Shown here: positions 31,505-39,019 of the stretch, piece after piece | Numbering within the stretch: position 1 is the stretch's first letter | How the letters are laid out: every line of letters begins with the position of its first letter | Source of the DNA: an uncultured Oscillospiraceae bacterium | GTDB lineage: Bacteria; Bacillota; Clostridia; Oscillospirales; Ruminococcaceae | Assembly (NCBI GenBank): GCA_910586535.1 | Contig: CAJUHS010000018.1 | Coordinates: forward strand, 1-51,186 | Reading direction: 5' to 3' | Length of the DNA stretch: 51,186 nucleotides | Program-made: the position numbers and the translations under genes | Notes under the pieces: model-generated | Databases searched by the model: none | The model's input: the letters and a program-made list of their open reading frames with translations, nothing else | Told to the model about the DNA's origin: nothing

Positions 31505-31977
31505 TGGGTATATTCTCCTTTTTCGTTGATTTTGTCGGTCTGGAAGTTCCAGATCCCTTGTTGTCCTTTGGCGGGAATGAAGAACGGGAGCGGGTTCACG
31601 CTTTCGAGCTTCCACGCATACCGTCCGAGCGTCCAGTCGCCGAAGGCTCTTTCTTCCGCACTTACGGACGCGGCGAATGCGGGCGTTATTTCAATGCAGT
31701 CGGTCAAATTTGCGATCGCGATCACTTTCCCGAGCGGCAGGCATTTCGCCCGCAGGTGCCCGATATTCTCGCTCGTAGAGCCGAGTGGAGCGAGCGCCTT
31801 CTCGATCTCCCCGACGACGTCGTTATCGAGTATCTTGTAAACGGCGGCGGGCGACTTGGCGGCGGCGTGGATCAAGAGCGGGCCGCGATATTTCGTCGCC
31901 CAGCCCCGCGTTTCATATTGCTTGGCTTTAATCGCTATAAGGCTTGCGTATGGTTGCCATATTGACAGGGTTTTCAC
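31501..31977 (-). CDS. ASCH-domain protein
   Basis: 158 residues beginning TLSIWQPYASLIAIKAKQYE then TRGWATKYRGPLLIHAAAK, the typical opening of the ASCH domain (an RNA/modified-base-binding beta barrel related to PUA). LGKVIAIANLTDCIEI and the late DWTLGRYAWKLESV also fit. Start is GTG with GGAGG 9 nt upstream. ASCH proteins in phages may bind RNA or act on N4-acetylcytidine; which applies here is unknown. Confidence 0.88.
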   Translation of the reverse strand: MKTLSIWQPYASLIAIKAKQYETRGWATKYRGPLLIHAAAKSPAAVYKILDNDVVGEIEKALAPLGSTSENIGHLRAKCLPLGKVIAIANLTDCIEITPAFAASVSAEERAFGDWTLGRYAWKLESVNPLPFFIPAKGQQGIWNFQTDKINEKGEYTQ

Positions 31978-32215
31978 GCTTCGGTTCCTCCCAGTAGTGA
32001 TTATTTTCGCACCAGTCCTTGATCTCGCGGATCTTCTTCGTCCAGCGCAAATAGAACCGTTTGCCGTAGGGGTTTGTCGGGATGTATTCCCCGCGCCAGC
32101 CGCCGCAGTTGGCTTTCAGATAGAAAGTGCCGTTTTGTCCGCGGGCTTCCCAGCTTGTGCTCGACGTCTTTTCCCATTTCATCCCGTTGAAAGGTTGTTC
32201 TTTTTTCGTTTCCAT
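31928..32215 (-). CDS. Small phage protein, unknown
   Basis: 95 residues, aromatic and basic (MKWEKTSSTSWEARGQNGTF, RWTKKIREIKDWCENNHYWE). It overlaps the ASCH gene by 50 nt in another frame, which is long but not unusual in this compact region. No family recognised. Confidence 0.5.
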   Translation of the reverse strand: METKKEQPFNGMKWEKTSSTSWEARGQNGTFYLKANCGGWRGEYIPTNPYGKRFYLRWTKKIREIKDWCENNHYWEEPKRENPVNMATIRKPYSD

Positions 32216-32218
32216 GCA

Positions 32219-32551
32219 TTACTCCTCGAATTTAATGTCGTCGTCCGACGTAGGCGGCGGATCGGGCTGTTCCGGCTTATGATAGAACTCGCCGAAGTCG
32301 AGCGGGTTGCCGCATTTACTGCAATAGTGCCATTCTTCGTGTATTCCGCCGCCGCGGGCGGGATCCGTTTCATAGCAAGCGCAGAGATTTGTGCCGCATT
32401 TGGCGCAGTCGAAAACGATCAGCTTGCCGTAGTTGTGAGTCGTAGGCGTTTCGCGCGTCGTCATAACCTTCATTCCTTTCGTGTTGGTCTGGCGTGTAAT
32501 ATTGAGAGAACACTCGACTCCGCCGCGGTAGGGGTTTGTTTGTTTTTTCAT
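32219..32551 (-). CDS. Small zinc-finger protein
   Basis: 110 residues starting MKKQTNPYRGGVEC at the ATG at 32551, which overlaps the methylase stop (ATGA). The middle has CAKCG..CYETD..HYCSKCG, a zinc ribbon of two CxxC pairs. Acidic C-terminus (PPPTSDDDIKFEE). Function unknown; likely binds DNA or partner protein. Confidence 0.6.
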   Translation of the reverse strand: MKKQTNPYRGGVECSLNITRQTNTKGMKVMTTRETPTTHNYGKLIVFDCAKCGTNLCACYETDPARGGGIHEEWHYCSKCGNPLDFGEFYHKPEQPDPPPTSDDDIKFEE

Positions 32552-33738
32552 ACCGTTGCTCCTTGAAAATGTTTTTTTGTTACGGCGATCGGGAACTCTT
32601 CGATCTCGCTCGCCCAGATGCAGGTGCCCGCGCCGTTCAGGCGTTCCCAGATGAGCGGGAAGCCGCCGATCCCGTCGAATAAGCTCGCCATAGTGGCATC
32701 GCGTTCGTAATTGGCACATAAACGCTTGAGCACCCATTTCCACGGCGGGATCGCGATTGAATTACCCAGCGCCTTATACCTTGCCGCGTCCGTGGTTTGC
32801 CGCGTCTTGCCTTTCACATCCACCCATTCGCCGATGTCCGTCCAGCCGTCCGGGAAGCCCTGCAGTCGTTCGCATTCGAGCGGCGTCAGGCGGCGGACTA
32901 TGTAACCTTCGGCGCCGTCGCTTACCGCCGGGCGGTCGGTGGTGTTCAGGGTGTAACACACGCCTTCCTTGACGCCTTTTCCGTTGCATCCCGATTTTTC
33001 CGTGCGGTCGATTCCGTTGCCCTGCAGACAGTATGTAGGCTTTTGCGTTACGACCGCCGTGTAGTCCGTTATGCGGTCATTGTGGTCGCCTGTAATAGTC
33101 GGAACTATTTCCCCGTTGCCGTTTCCGCGAGCGTCATATACTTCGGCGCTGTCTTTCACGCACACGGCGCCCGGACCTTTTGAAACAATCGTCTGAATAA
33201 TTCCGTCATCGGTAATACTCGGATTGTATTGCGCGTTAATTCCCTGATTGAACGATGCGCGGTCTAAGGCGTAACACACGGCGGCGCCGCCGCCACCCGA
33301 AGCACGAAGAGCTTCGGCTTTGTCGATTGTCGGGTTTGTTTTCGCCGTGATGCTGTTGGTGTAGTTGAAGCCGATCGGCTTTTGACATACTGCGATATGC
33401 GGCTGTATTCGGATTGTTCCGCAGCGTTCGGTTTCGGCACCTATTCCGCGGGATCCTGATCCTTGCAAATAATCAAAGCCGATTGCCGCTCCAGCGCCGC
33501 CTTCAATATCGGCGGAAGATCCTTGCCGCGTCGTTCCGCCCGTCTCAGTACGCCCTGACACGCTGTTGCCGACAAATAGTATTTCGGGAGCGGTCGCGCC
33601 TCCAAAATCTGCGATAAGTGCGATGCGACGGCGACGCTGGGGGACTCCCCAGAATTGAGCGTCGAGCACCCGCCACGCAACGGAATACCCGTCGCCCACG
33701 ATCGCTCCGCTTGTTCTCCAGAGCGTACCCCCCCCCCC
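32548..33738 (-). CDS. Cytosine-5 DNA methyltransferase, 3' part after the G11 tract
   Basis: Reading from the tract, TLWRTSGAIVGDGYSVAWRV is followed by FWGVPQRRRRIALIADFGG (motif VIII region), a long target-recognition domain (about 34000-32950 equivalent), RRLTPLECERLQGFPDGW and ARYKALGNSIAIPPW (motifs IX and X). The protein then ends with MASLFDGIGGFPLIWERL and the EIEEFP motif: motif I and II, which in ordinary enzymes start the protein. So the enzyme is circularly permuted. This part is out of frame with the 5' part (33441-34076) by one base at 33728-33738. The intact gene would span 32548-34076, about 509 codons. Confidence 0.85.
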   Translation of the reverse strand, partial: GGGGTLWRTSGAIVGDGYSVAWRVLDAQFWGVPQRRRRIALIADFGGATAPEILFVGNSVSGRTETGGTTRQGSSADIEGGAGAAIGFDYLQGSGSRGIGAETERCGTIRIQPHIAVCQKPIGFNYTNSITAKTNPTIDKAEALRASGGGGAAVCYALDRASFNQGINAQYNPSITDDGIIQTIVSKGPGAVCVKDSAEVYDARGNGNGEIVPTITGDHNDRITDYTAVVTQKPTYCLQGNGIDRTEKSGCNGKGVKEGVCYTLNTTDRPAVSDGAEGYIVRRLTPLECERLQGFPDGWTDIGEWVDVKGKTRQTTDAARYKALGNSIAIPPWKWVLKRLCANYERDATMASLFDGIGGFPLIWERLNGAGTCIWASEIEEFPIAVTKKHFQGATV

Positions 33739-34076
33739 GCGTGAGGTCGAGGAACATGGGCGCCTTCGTCGACGATTCTGCAGATTTCTTCGAGCACGGT
33801 GCGGAAGTCCTCGCCGCCGTTGGAGCTGAAGGCTCCGGGGACGTTCTCCCACACAAAGTATCGAGGTCTAATTTCATTTGCTCCAGCATCTTGGCATCTC
33901 CTTCGCATTTGCTTGATTATTCTGATTTGCTCCATAAACAGCCCGGAGCGGGCTCCGTCCAGCCCTGCACGTTTCCCAGCGACGGAAAGATCCTGACAGG
34001 GGCTTCCGCCGATTATAACGTCGACGAGAGGGGCGGCGGATCCGTCTATTTTCGTTACGTCGCCGAGATGTATCAT
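33441..34076 (-). CDS. Cytosine-5 DNA methyltransferase, 5' part
   Basis: Starts MIHLGDVTKIDG at the ATG at 34076 (GGAGG 8 nt upstream, ATGA overlap with the Gp37/Gp68 gene). It contains the catalytic motif IV GGSPCQDLSVAGKRAGL with the nucleophilic Cys of PCQ, and ENVPGAFSS (motif VI). The frame is lost at a run of 11 G in HAGGG, after which an unrelated frame runs to 33441. Adding one G (12) or losing two (9) would restore the fusion to the 3' part. Motif I is absent from this end because the enzyme is permuted. Confidence 0.85.
   Translation of the reverse strand: MIHLGDVTKIDGSAAPLVDVIIGGSPCQDLSVAGKRAGLDGARSGLFMEQIRIIKQMRRRCQDAGANEIRPRYFVWENVPGAFSSNGGEDFRTVLEEICRIVDEGAHVPRPHAGGGVRSGEQAERSWATGIPLRGGCSTLNSGESPSVAVASHLSQILEARPLPKYYLSATACQGVLRRAERRGKDLPPILKAALERQSALIICKDQDPAE
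33728..33738 (-). repeat. Poly-G11 tract in the cytosine methyltransferase gene
   Basis: Eleven consecutive G on the coding strand. Frame upstream needs 1+3n+2 G for continuity, so 11 gives a -1 offset. Such tracts slip during replication and are classic phase-variation switches; they are also error-prone in sequencing. Confidence 0.9.
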
Positions 34077-34756
34077 TTGCCGATCCTCCGCCACGGAAGC
34101 GGATCCTGACGGAACTCGGCACCCATTATCGAGCGAAGGCTTTCCTTCATAAACACGCTGATCTTGTTGCTGTCCGCCTGTTTTACGAGATCGCGCACCC
34201 AGTCGGCGGCGGGTTTGACTTTGCCTTTGCGGTTTCCTGTTTCCGCTCCGATAATGATCGCGTGGATCATTTGTGCGCCGTCTTTCAGGTCAATGGGTTC
34301 GAGCAACGGCTCTATGCTCAAAAAGTCGATAATTTCATTCTCCGCACGGAAAGCGTCCGCTTGCACCTGCGTCGTGATAGATTTCCCGATATACAGGTCG
34401 AAGTCTCCGTCGACTATTGCAAGTGCGGCGCCGATCTTCTTATTGAGTGCGGGCAGGCTCGTCTTTGTCAGGGCGATATAGTCGTGTTGCGGGTTGTTCG
34501 CCATTGTCTGAAGAACTTCGACAAGCCATTCATCCCGCCAGCACCCGATGTCGCTCATGCTGTCGATAAATACCGCGCGGGGCTTTTTGCTTCCGAATTT
34601 TTTCAAAACGTCGGGCTTGAACTCGGGCTTTTCCCAGTTCTCCACATAATGGAACCGTTTATTTTGCCGCCGTGCATAGCACCATTCGCAGCCGTTAGGG
34701 CACCCGACGACGGGGTTCACGGTGCTGTCGCACCAGTCGATTCTTGTCTTGTTCAT
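34073..34756 (-). CDS. DUF5131/phage Gp37-Gp68 family protein
   Basis: 227 residues with NPVVGCPNGCEWCYARR, a CxxxCxxC cluster like that of radical-SAM enzymes, then IDSMSDIGCWRDEWL, LTKTSLPALNKKIG, FLSIEPLLEPIDL and IIIGAETGNRKGKVKP, all typical of the Gp37/Gp68 family. Such genes travel with phage ParB-methylase genes. The activity is unproven; the cysteine cluster suggests iron-sulphur chemistry. ATGA overlaps join it to both neighbours. Confidence 0.88.
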   Translation of the reverse strand: MNKTRIDWCDSTVNPVVGCPNGCEWCYARRQNKRFHYVENWEKPEFKPDVLKKFGSKKPRAVFIDSMSDIGCWRDEWLVEVLQTMANNPQHDYIALTKTSLPALNKKIGAALAIVDGDFDLYIGKSITTQVQADAFRAENEIIDFLSIEPLLEPIDLKDGAQMIHAIIIGAETGNRKGKVKPAADWVRDLVKQADSNKISVFMKESLRSIMGAEFRQDPLPWRRIGK

Positions 34757-36081
34757 TCTTCCGTCTCCTTGAAAATGTCTGCAATTTCCGCCGCCGCAAG
34801 CTCTGCACCGTTACGGATGCATTTGACGTCCCGCCGCCCTGTAGTCTGAATATATCGGCGAACGATGACGTCGACGTACTTCGGGTTCAGTTCCAGCATA
34901 GCGGCGCGGCGCTCTTCATACTCGGCGGCGATCATCGTCGTTCCGCTGCCACCGAATAGATCCAAAACGAGATCGCCGACGGTGCTGCTGTTTGCGATTG
35001 CTTTTCTTACGAGATCCACGGGCTTCATCGTAGGGTGTTCTTTCGACCGCTTCGGACGCGGGACTTCCCAGACGTCGTCTAAGTCGCGACGATTGCAAAA
35101 CGAGCTTTTTCCGCTATTGTGCCAGCCGTACCATATAGGCTCATAGCGGCGGTGGTATTTGCTTCGACCGAGAACGAAGGTGTCCTTTGCCCAGATGATC
35201 GTCGCGCTCCAGTGATAGCCGACCGCCCGCAGGCATTTGTCAAGAGTGGGCCACTCGCTGGCGCCGAGTACGCAGTAAAGATCGCCTTCGACGTTGTCAA
35301 CGAGCTGGCGGGCGAAGCCGCTGACGAATTTCTCAAATTCCGCTTCGGGCATATTGTCGTTGAGCATACCTTCGCGCTGGCGGTGCTTCGGGTTGGAGCT
35401 GAGTCCGATCGCGACGTTCCACGGTGGATCCGTGAAGCACATCGCCGCCTTCTCGCCTTGCATAAGCGCCGCGACGTCGCCCGCATTTGTGCTGTCGCCG
35501 CAATAGACGCGGTGCTTGCCGCAGATCCATAAGTCGCCCTTGCGCGTTACCGCGTCCTTTTGAACTTCGGGAAGAATTTCGTCGGGATCTTCGGGCAGGC
35601 TTTCCGTATGAACCGCGTCCGAGAAGGCGGCGGAAAGTTCGGCGTATTCGTCTTGACTGTAACCAGTCAGATCGAGAGAAGTGTCGGTGCCTTCGATTGA
35701 CGCGAACACTTCCGCGAGTTTTTGCATATCGGGATCGGAGAGCTCGGCGATGCGGTTGTCTGCGACAAGATCCGCCAGTTCGTCGGCTTCCGTTGCATAG
35801 TTCTGATAATCAACCGGCACTTCGTTCAGCCCTGCCATTTGAGCCGCCAGAAGCCGCCCGTGTCCGCGAACGATAAGCCCGGAGCGAGTGCTGACCGTGA
35901 TCGGGTTGCGCCAGCCTGCGGCGCGAATTATGGCGCCGAGGCGGCGGAGCTGTTCGTCAGGGTGTTGGTTCGGGTTCTTCGGGTTCGGCTTCATATCTGC
36001 CGTCTTAACGATCACGTCGTGCGAGCAGTAGACGGGAACGCCGTCGGCGGTGCCTTTGGGTTTTATTTGGTCGTTATTCAT
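34753..36081 (-). CDS. ParB-domain DNA methyltransferase (copy 2)
   Basis: 442 residues from the ATG at 36081 (GGAGGCGGCGGCA site); the 65-codon upstream extension is unsupported. ParB-like domain (NPKNPNQHPDEQLRRLGAII, GHGRLLAAQ) then a methyltransferase with TDPPWNVAIG (motif IV) and DLFGGSGTTMIAAE (motif I). Same architecture as copy 1, with DPPW in place of DPPY and a different target domain, so the two probably recognise different sites. Confidence 0.9.
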   Translation of the reverse strand: MNNDQIKPKGTADGVPVYCSHDVIVKTADMKPNPKNPNQHPDEQLRRLGAIIRAAGWRNPITVSTRSGLIVRGHGRLLAAQMAGLNEVPVDYQNYATEADELADLVADNRIAELSDPDMQKLAEVFASIEGTDTSLDLTGYSQDEYAELSAAFSDAVHTESLPEDPDEILPEVQKDAVTRKGDLWICGKHRVYCGDSTNAGDVAALMQGEKAAMCFTDPPWNVAIGLSSNPKHRQREGMLNDNMPEAEFEKFVSGFARQLVDNVEGDLYCVLGASEWPTLDKCLRAVGYHWSATIIWAKDTFVLGRSKYHRRYEPIWYGWHNSGKSSFCNRRDLDDVWEVPRPKRSKEHPTMKPVDLVRKAIANSSTVGDLVLDLFGGSGTTMIAAEYEERRAAMLELNPKYVDVIVRRYIQTTGRRDVKCIRNGAELAAAEIADIFKETEE

Positions 36082-36493
36082 TGCCGCCGCCTCCGTTGTT
36101 GCTGTTGATCTGCACCTTGTTCTCGACGGTAATCGTTTCTGCCCGATTCCCTTGCACGACGGTGCTGTTGCTGATGTTCTCGGCGTTGCATTCGATATTG
36201 ACGACTTCGACACATTCGGGCGCGATGCAGAAGGCGCCGTCGCTTTCGTACTCGCCCGCCGCCCAGAGCTTTGCAAATTCTTCGAGCGGCATCTTGCTGT
36301 AGAGTTCGTCCGTTTGGTGCATCGTTTTCATAACCGCCTCGTCGGCGTCTTTTTCCCAGTCTAACAAGTGCGGCTGTTTGTGCCCGTCGTAAGCCCAGAA
36401 GCCGAAGGTCAGCGTGTGCCCGTCGATAGGAAGCCCTGTGCCTTTGACCTTTGCGCGTTTGATAATCGGATCCTTCGGGGTTGCGTTATTCAT
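36074..36493 (-). CDS. Phage protein sharing an NSxVVQGN strand with the repressor
   Basis: 139 residues from the ATG at 36493 (GGAGGCGGCA site). The first part, FGFWAYDGHKQPHLLDWEKD and YSKMPLEEFAKLWAAGEYES, is a compact alpha-beta domain; the C-terminal tail NISNSTVVQGNRAETITVEN resembles NIQNSAVVQGNTATTLIVRN of the repressor at 45680-46141. The shared tail may be an oligomerisation strand. Function unknown. Confidence 0.6.
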   Translation of the reverse strand: MNNATPKDPIIKRAKVKGTGLPIDGHTLTFGFWAYDGHKQPHLLDWEKDADEAVMKTMHQTDELYSKMPLEEFAKLWAAGEYESDGAFCIAPECVEVVNIECNAENISNSTVVQGNRAETITVENKVQINSNNGGGGNE

Positions 36494-36950
36494 TGCCGCC
36501 TCCTTCCGCGAAGCTGACAATGCCCGCGATGCATTTGTCGCGATCGTTTTCGGCATCTTCCCGATAATTCTCGGGTGCGTTGCATTCGCGATCGTGAACG
36601 CAGATCTTGCAGCAGTCCATTCCGCAATCGTAGAGCTCGGTGGCAAGTCGCTTGACCGCGTCCGAAGCGGGTGCGGGTTTGGGCTGTTCCGCAGCCGCGT
36701 CGAGCTTTAAGGTGTCCGAAAGGCGCTTGATAATAGCGTCGGCTCTGGTGGGCCCGATGTCCGCAACGGAGAGGAGCGTGTCGCGGAACGCGTTCAGCAG
36801 CGCGTTCGGGGCGGCGGCTTTTTGTCCGGCTTGAAAGCCTTTTATGTAAATATTTGAGACGTAAGCGCTCAGTTGCTCGCGTTCCATGCGTTTGATCGCT
36901 TTGTAGGTTTCGCGCTTTAATAAGTTGCTGGTGGGTTGTTGGTTGTTCAT
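36486..36950 (-). CDS. Phage protein with helix-hairpin-helix-like segment and Cys cluster
   Basis: 154 residues. Basic helix (NLLKRETYKAIKRMEREQLS), then LLSVADIGPTRADAIIKRLS, which looks like a helix-hairpin-helix with GPTRA turn, a linker of Ala/Pro, and CGMDCCKICVHDRECNAP with five close cysteines. Probably binds nucleic acid and metal. Ends EGGGNE, encoded by the next ribosome site. Confidence 0.58.
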   Translation of the reverse strand: MNNQQPTSNLLKRETYKAIKRMEREQLSAYVSNIYIKGFQAGQKAAAPNALLNAFRDTLLSVADIGPTRADAIIKRLSDTLKLDAAAEQPKPAPASDAVKRLATELYDCGMDCCKICVHDRECNAPENYREDAENDRDKCIAGIVSFAEGGGNE

Positions 36951-36960
36951 AGCTTTCTCC

Positions 36961-37254
36961 TTAATTTTTCGATTTTCTCGCCCAGACGGCGACGTTCTTC
37001 CCCGTGCGGGGGCTTTTGCGTTTCCCGATTACTTCGACCGCGCCCGCTTCCTTGAGCTCGGTAAGCCGAGGAGCGACGAAGTTGCGGTCAAAGTGCAGGA
37101 TCTCGCGGCGTTCGATAAGCTCGTACACGATTTCGTCGACGGTCATCTGCCTATTGCCGAGAACGTCGAGTATAAGCGCGCCGCGCTTGCTGGCTTCCGT
37201 CGTGATCGCTTCGTAACTTTCGCGGCGGGTTTCCGTGGTTGTGTTGTTGCTCAT
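36961..37254 (-). CDS. Winged-helix DNA-binding protein
   Basis: 97 residues from the ATG at 37254 (AAAGGAGG site). The pattern SKRGALILDVLGNRQMTVDE, IVYELIERREI, NFVAPRLTELKEAGAVEVIG and GKNVAVWARK is that of a winged helix (recognition helix VAPRLTELKEAG, wing KSPRTGK). Probably a transcription or replication regulator of the early or middle genes. Confidence 0.68.
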   Translation of the reverse strand: MSNNTTTETRRESYEAITTEASKRGALILDVLGNRQMTVDEIVYELIERREILHFDRNFVAPRLTELKEAGAVEVIGKRKSPRTGKNVAVWARKSKN

Positions 37255-37270
37255 TTGGATTTCCTCCTTT

Positions 37271-37834
37271 TTAGATTTCGGTGTTATTTTGCGGGGCTTC
37301 ATTTCCCCAGCAGTCCCAGCCTTCCGCTGCCGAACGGGCGAATAGCTCGATCCGCGGCAGATCGCCCATAAGCTCCACGATGCGATCGCGAACTTCGTCG
37401 GGCTTTTGGCTGTGTTTTTGTAAAGGCGTCATAACAACGCTGTGAACGGATGCGCTGACGCGCTTAGGTTTGCCCTTGATTGCAAGCAAGCATATTTCCG
37501 AATTACTTCTCGTCCAGTTCCCGAGCCCCCAAAAAAGCCCGTTGCCTCGCTTGTTTTGCTTTACCCAGTTGAAGGCGATCGTTTTATACTTGAAACCCCA
37601 CGCGGCTATTAAATCGAGAGCTTCTCGCAGCATCGGGAAAGTTGCCCATAAAAACAGCGCACAGTCGTCAGCTGCTAAGCACCCCCCCCCGTTGCCGATG
37701 GGCATATTTTTGAGATCCTCGATCGACATCGTTCCGTAATGTTTGTCGGCGGCGGCACGGGTAGCCTTATTCTGATAGCCCCACGGAGGATCGGCGTAGA
37801 TGATGCTGTATTTTTTTGACGGGAAGGGGATCAT
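37271..37834 (-). CDS. MT-A70-family adenine methyltransferase
   Basis: 187 residues. YSIIYADPPWGYQ has the catalytic DPPW motif of MT-A70 enzymes; LFLWATFPMLREALDLIAAW, GFKYKTIAFNWVKQNK, NWTRSNSEICLLAIKGKPKR and KPDEVRDRIVELMGDLPRIE are all family hallmarks, and the SAM-binding end WDCWGNE is present. It methylates N6 of adenine in DNA (or RNA). A G9 tract encodes GGG after PIGN and keeps the frame here. It overlaps the upstream gene by 4 nt. Confidence 0.92.
   Translation of the reverse strand: MIPFPSKKYSIIYADPPWGYQNKATRAAADKHYGTMSIEDLKNMPIGNGGGCLAADDCALFLWATFPMLREALDLIAAWGFKYKTIAFNWVKQNKRGNGLFWGLGNWTRSNSEICLLAIKGKPKRVSASVHSVVMTPLQKHSQKPDEVRDRIVELMGDLPRIELFARSAAEGWDCWGNEAPQNNTEI
37682..37690 (-). 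repeat. Poly-G9 tract in the MT-A70 methyltransferase gene
   Basis: Nine G on the coding strand (C on the plus strand) encode three Gly in PIGNGGGCL, a stretch which relatives do not need. Change of one G would put the rest of the gene, including the SAM motif at its end, out of frame. Confidence 0.8.
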
Positions 37835-38232
37835 TGCGGCGCCGCCTCCTTCGATTGCTTCTCGATGCTGTCAACGATGCGGACTATATTCCCCGCCGCC
37901 TGTTCGAGTGTCGCGACTTCTTTGCGGCGTTCTGCGAGTTCGCCCTGAATATCGCCTGCATAGAACAGGAGAGCTTCGCGCACAAGCGGGGCGTCTGCCA
38001 TAGGGATGAGAACGGCGGACGCGGCGGGTTCCGCAGTTGTTTCTTCGGCTTTTTTCTCGCCGGGCTGTTTTCTTTTTCGCGGAAGAGTGCGGGGATCGAT
38101 TCCGCCCTTGACGAGTTCTTCCCTGATTTCTTCCGGGGTGCAGAGGTTCATCTGCGAAAGTATGACGATTTGCTTCTTTTTGTCGGCGGCTTCTTTGTAC
38201 ATCCGCACGATCTCGTGAGTTTGCATTTCCAT
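37831..38232 (-). CDS. Phage protein of unknown function, helical
   Basis: 133 residues: a helical start (THEIVRMYKEAADKKKQIVI) like a small wHTH (LSQMNLCTPEEIREELVKGG), a basic and acidic linker (LPRKRKQPGEKKAEETTAEP) and a C-terminal coiled-coil (ERRKEVATLEQAAGNIVRIV). May regulate transcription or replication, but no family recognised. Confidence 0.55.
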   Translation of the reverse strand: MEMQTHEIVRMYKEAADKKKQIVILSQMNLCTPEEIREELVKGGIDPRTLPRKRKQPGEKKAEETTAEPAASAVLIPMADAPLVREALLFYAGDIQGELAERRKEVATLEQAAGNIVRIVDSIEKQSKEAAPQ

Positions 38233-38253
38233 GTGGTTGATCTCCTTGATTGT

Positions 38254-38466
38254 TTACTTACTTGCTATTTGATCCTTGAATTTGTGCCCTTCTTGGTTGC
38301 CGCAATTCGGGCACTTGCCTGTTGTAATGAGCGGCGCCCACTCATGACCGCATTTTCCGCAAATCATAGGGCGGCAAGCGACTTGATCTTCTCGAATAAG
38401 CCCCAGCTCAACACACGACATTCGACCGAATCGACCGTTGCGCCTTCTCTGATTAAATCGTGCCAT
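38254..38466 (-). CDS. Small zinc-ribbon protein
   Basis: 70 residues with a basic start (ARFNQRRRNGRFGRMSC) and a zinc ribbon MICGKCGHEW then GKCPNCGNQEGH (two CxxC pairs). Overlaps recU by 14 nt and has a GGAGGCAATA site. Function unknown. Confidence 0.65.
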   Translation of the reverse strand: MARFNQRRRNGRFGRMSCVELGLIREDQVACRPMICGKCGHEWAPLITTGKCPNCGNQEGHKFKDQIASK

Positions 38467-39019
38467 TATTGCCTCCTTTGTTTATTTCGTTGACGTCGAG
38501 AATCCCGTGCAGGATCTTCACGACGCCGGACGCGGAGGGGATCCTATACTCGGCAATGTCGGGCTCTTTTACATATTGCCGACCGTAGACGGCTTTCATG
38601 TTCTCCCAGACGTTCCACGGCACCCTGTAGAAGCGGTCGACGCCGAAGCAAAGCAGGACGAAGCAGAGAGCACCGAGTTTTTCGTGTCCGCGCAGGTCGT
38701 CCATTTGCTCATCGGTCAGGCGATTCCGCGTGAAGCGGTCGGTGTCGGTTTGCTTCGCCTCGAAGCGTACCGATCGCCCGCCGTGCATCGTTCCGCAAAA
38801 ATCAACCTGCGCCTTCTTGGTGTAGCAAGCAAGGAACTGACCGTTCTTGTTCGGCTTATGTAGCGGCTTCATCGGCTCGGGCGTTTTATCGGCTTTCAGA
38901 AGCCCGCGGGCTTCGTGCCACGCAAGCGAAGCGCTGATCGTATCTTCAAAAAACGCACCAGCTTCGCGGGATCGCGTTCCTGCCGTCATTCGGCGGTATT
39001 CTTCGAGCGTCATATTCAC
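38453..39019 (-). CDS. recU: RecU-like Holliday junction resolvase
   Basis: 188 residues from the GTG at 39019, chosen because GGAGG is 6 nt upstream and it overlaps the previous stop (GTGA). GAFFEDTISASLAWHEARGL, AQVDFCGTMHGGRSVRFEAK (metal-binding Asp and Glu-x-Lys of the nuclease fold) and LFVLLCFG-like strand with RVPWNVWENM match RecU, which cuts four-way DNA junctions. It will resolve recombination intermediates before packaging. Confidence 0.85.
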   Translation of the reverse strand: MNMTLEEYRRMTAGTRSREAGAFFEDTISASLAWHEARGLLKADKTPEPMKPLHKPNKNGQFLACYTKKAQVDFCGTMHGGRSVRFEAKQTDTDRFTRNRLTDEQMDDLRGHEKLGALCFVLLCFGVDRFYRVPWNVWENMKAVYGRQYVKEPDIAEYRIPSASGVVKILHGILDVNEINKGGNNGTI

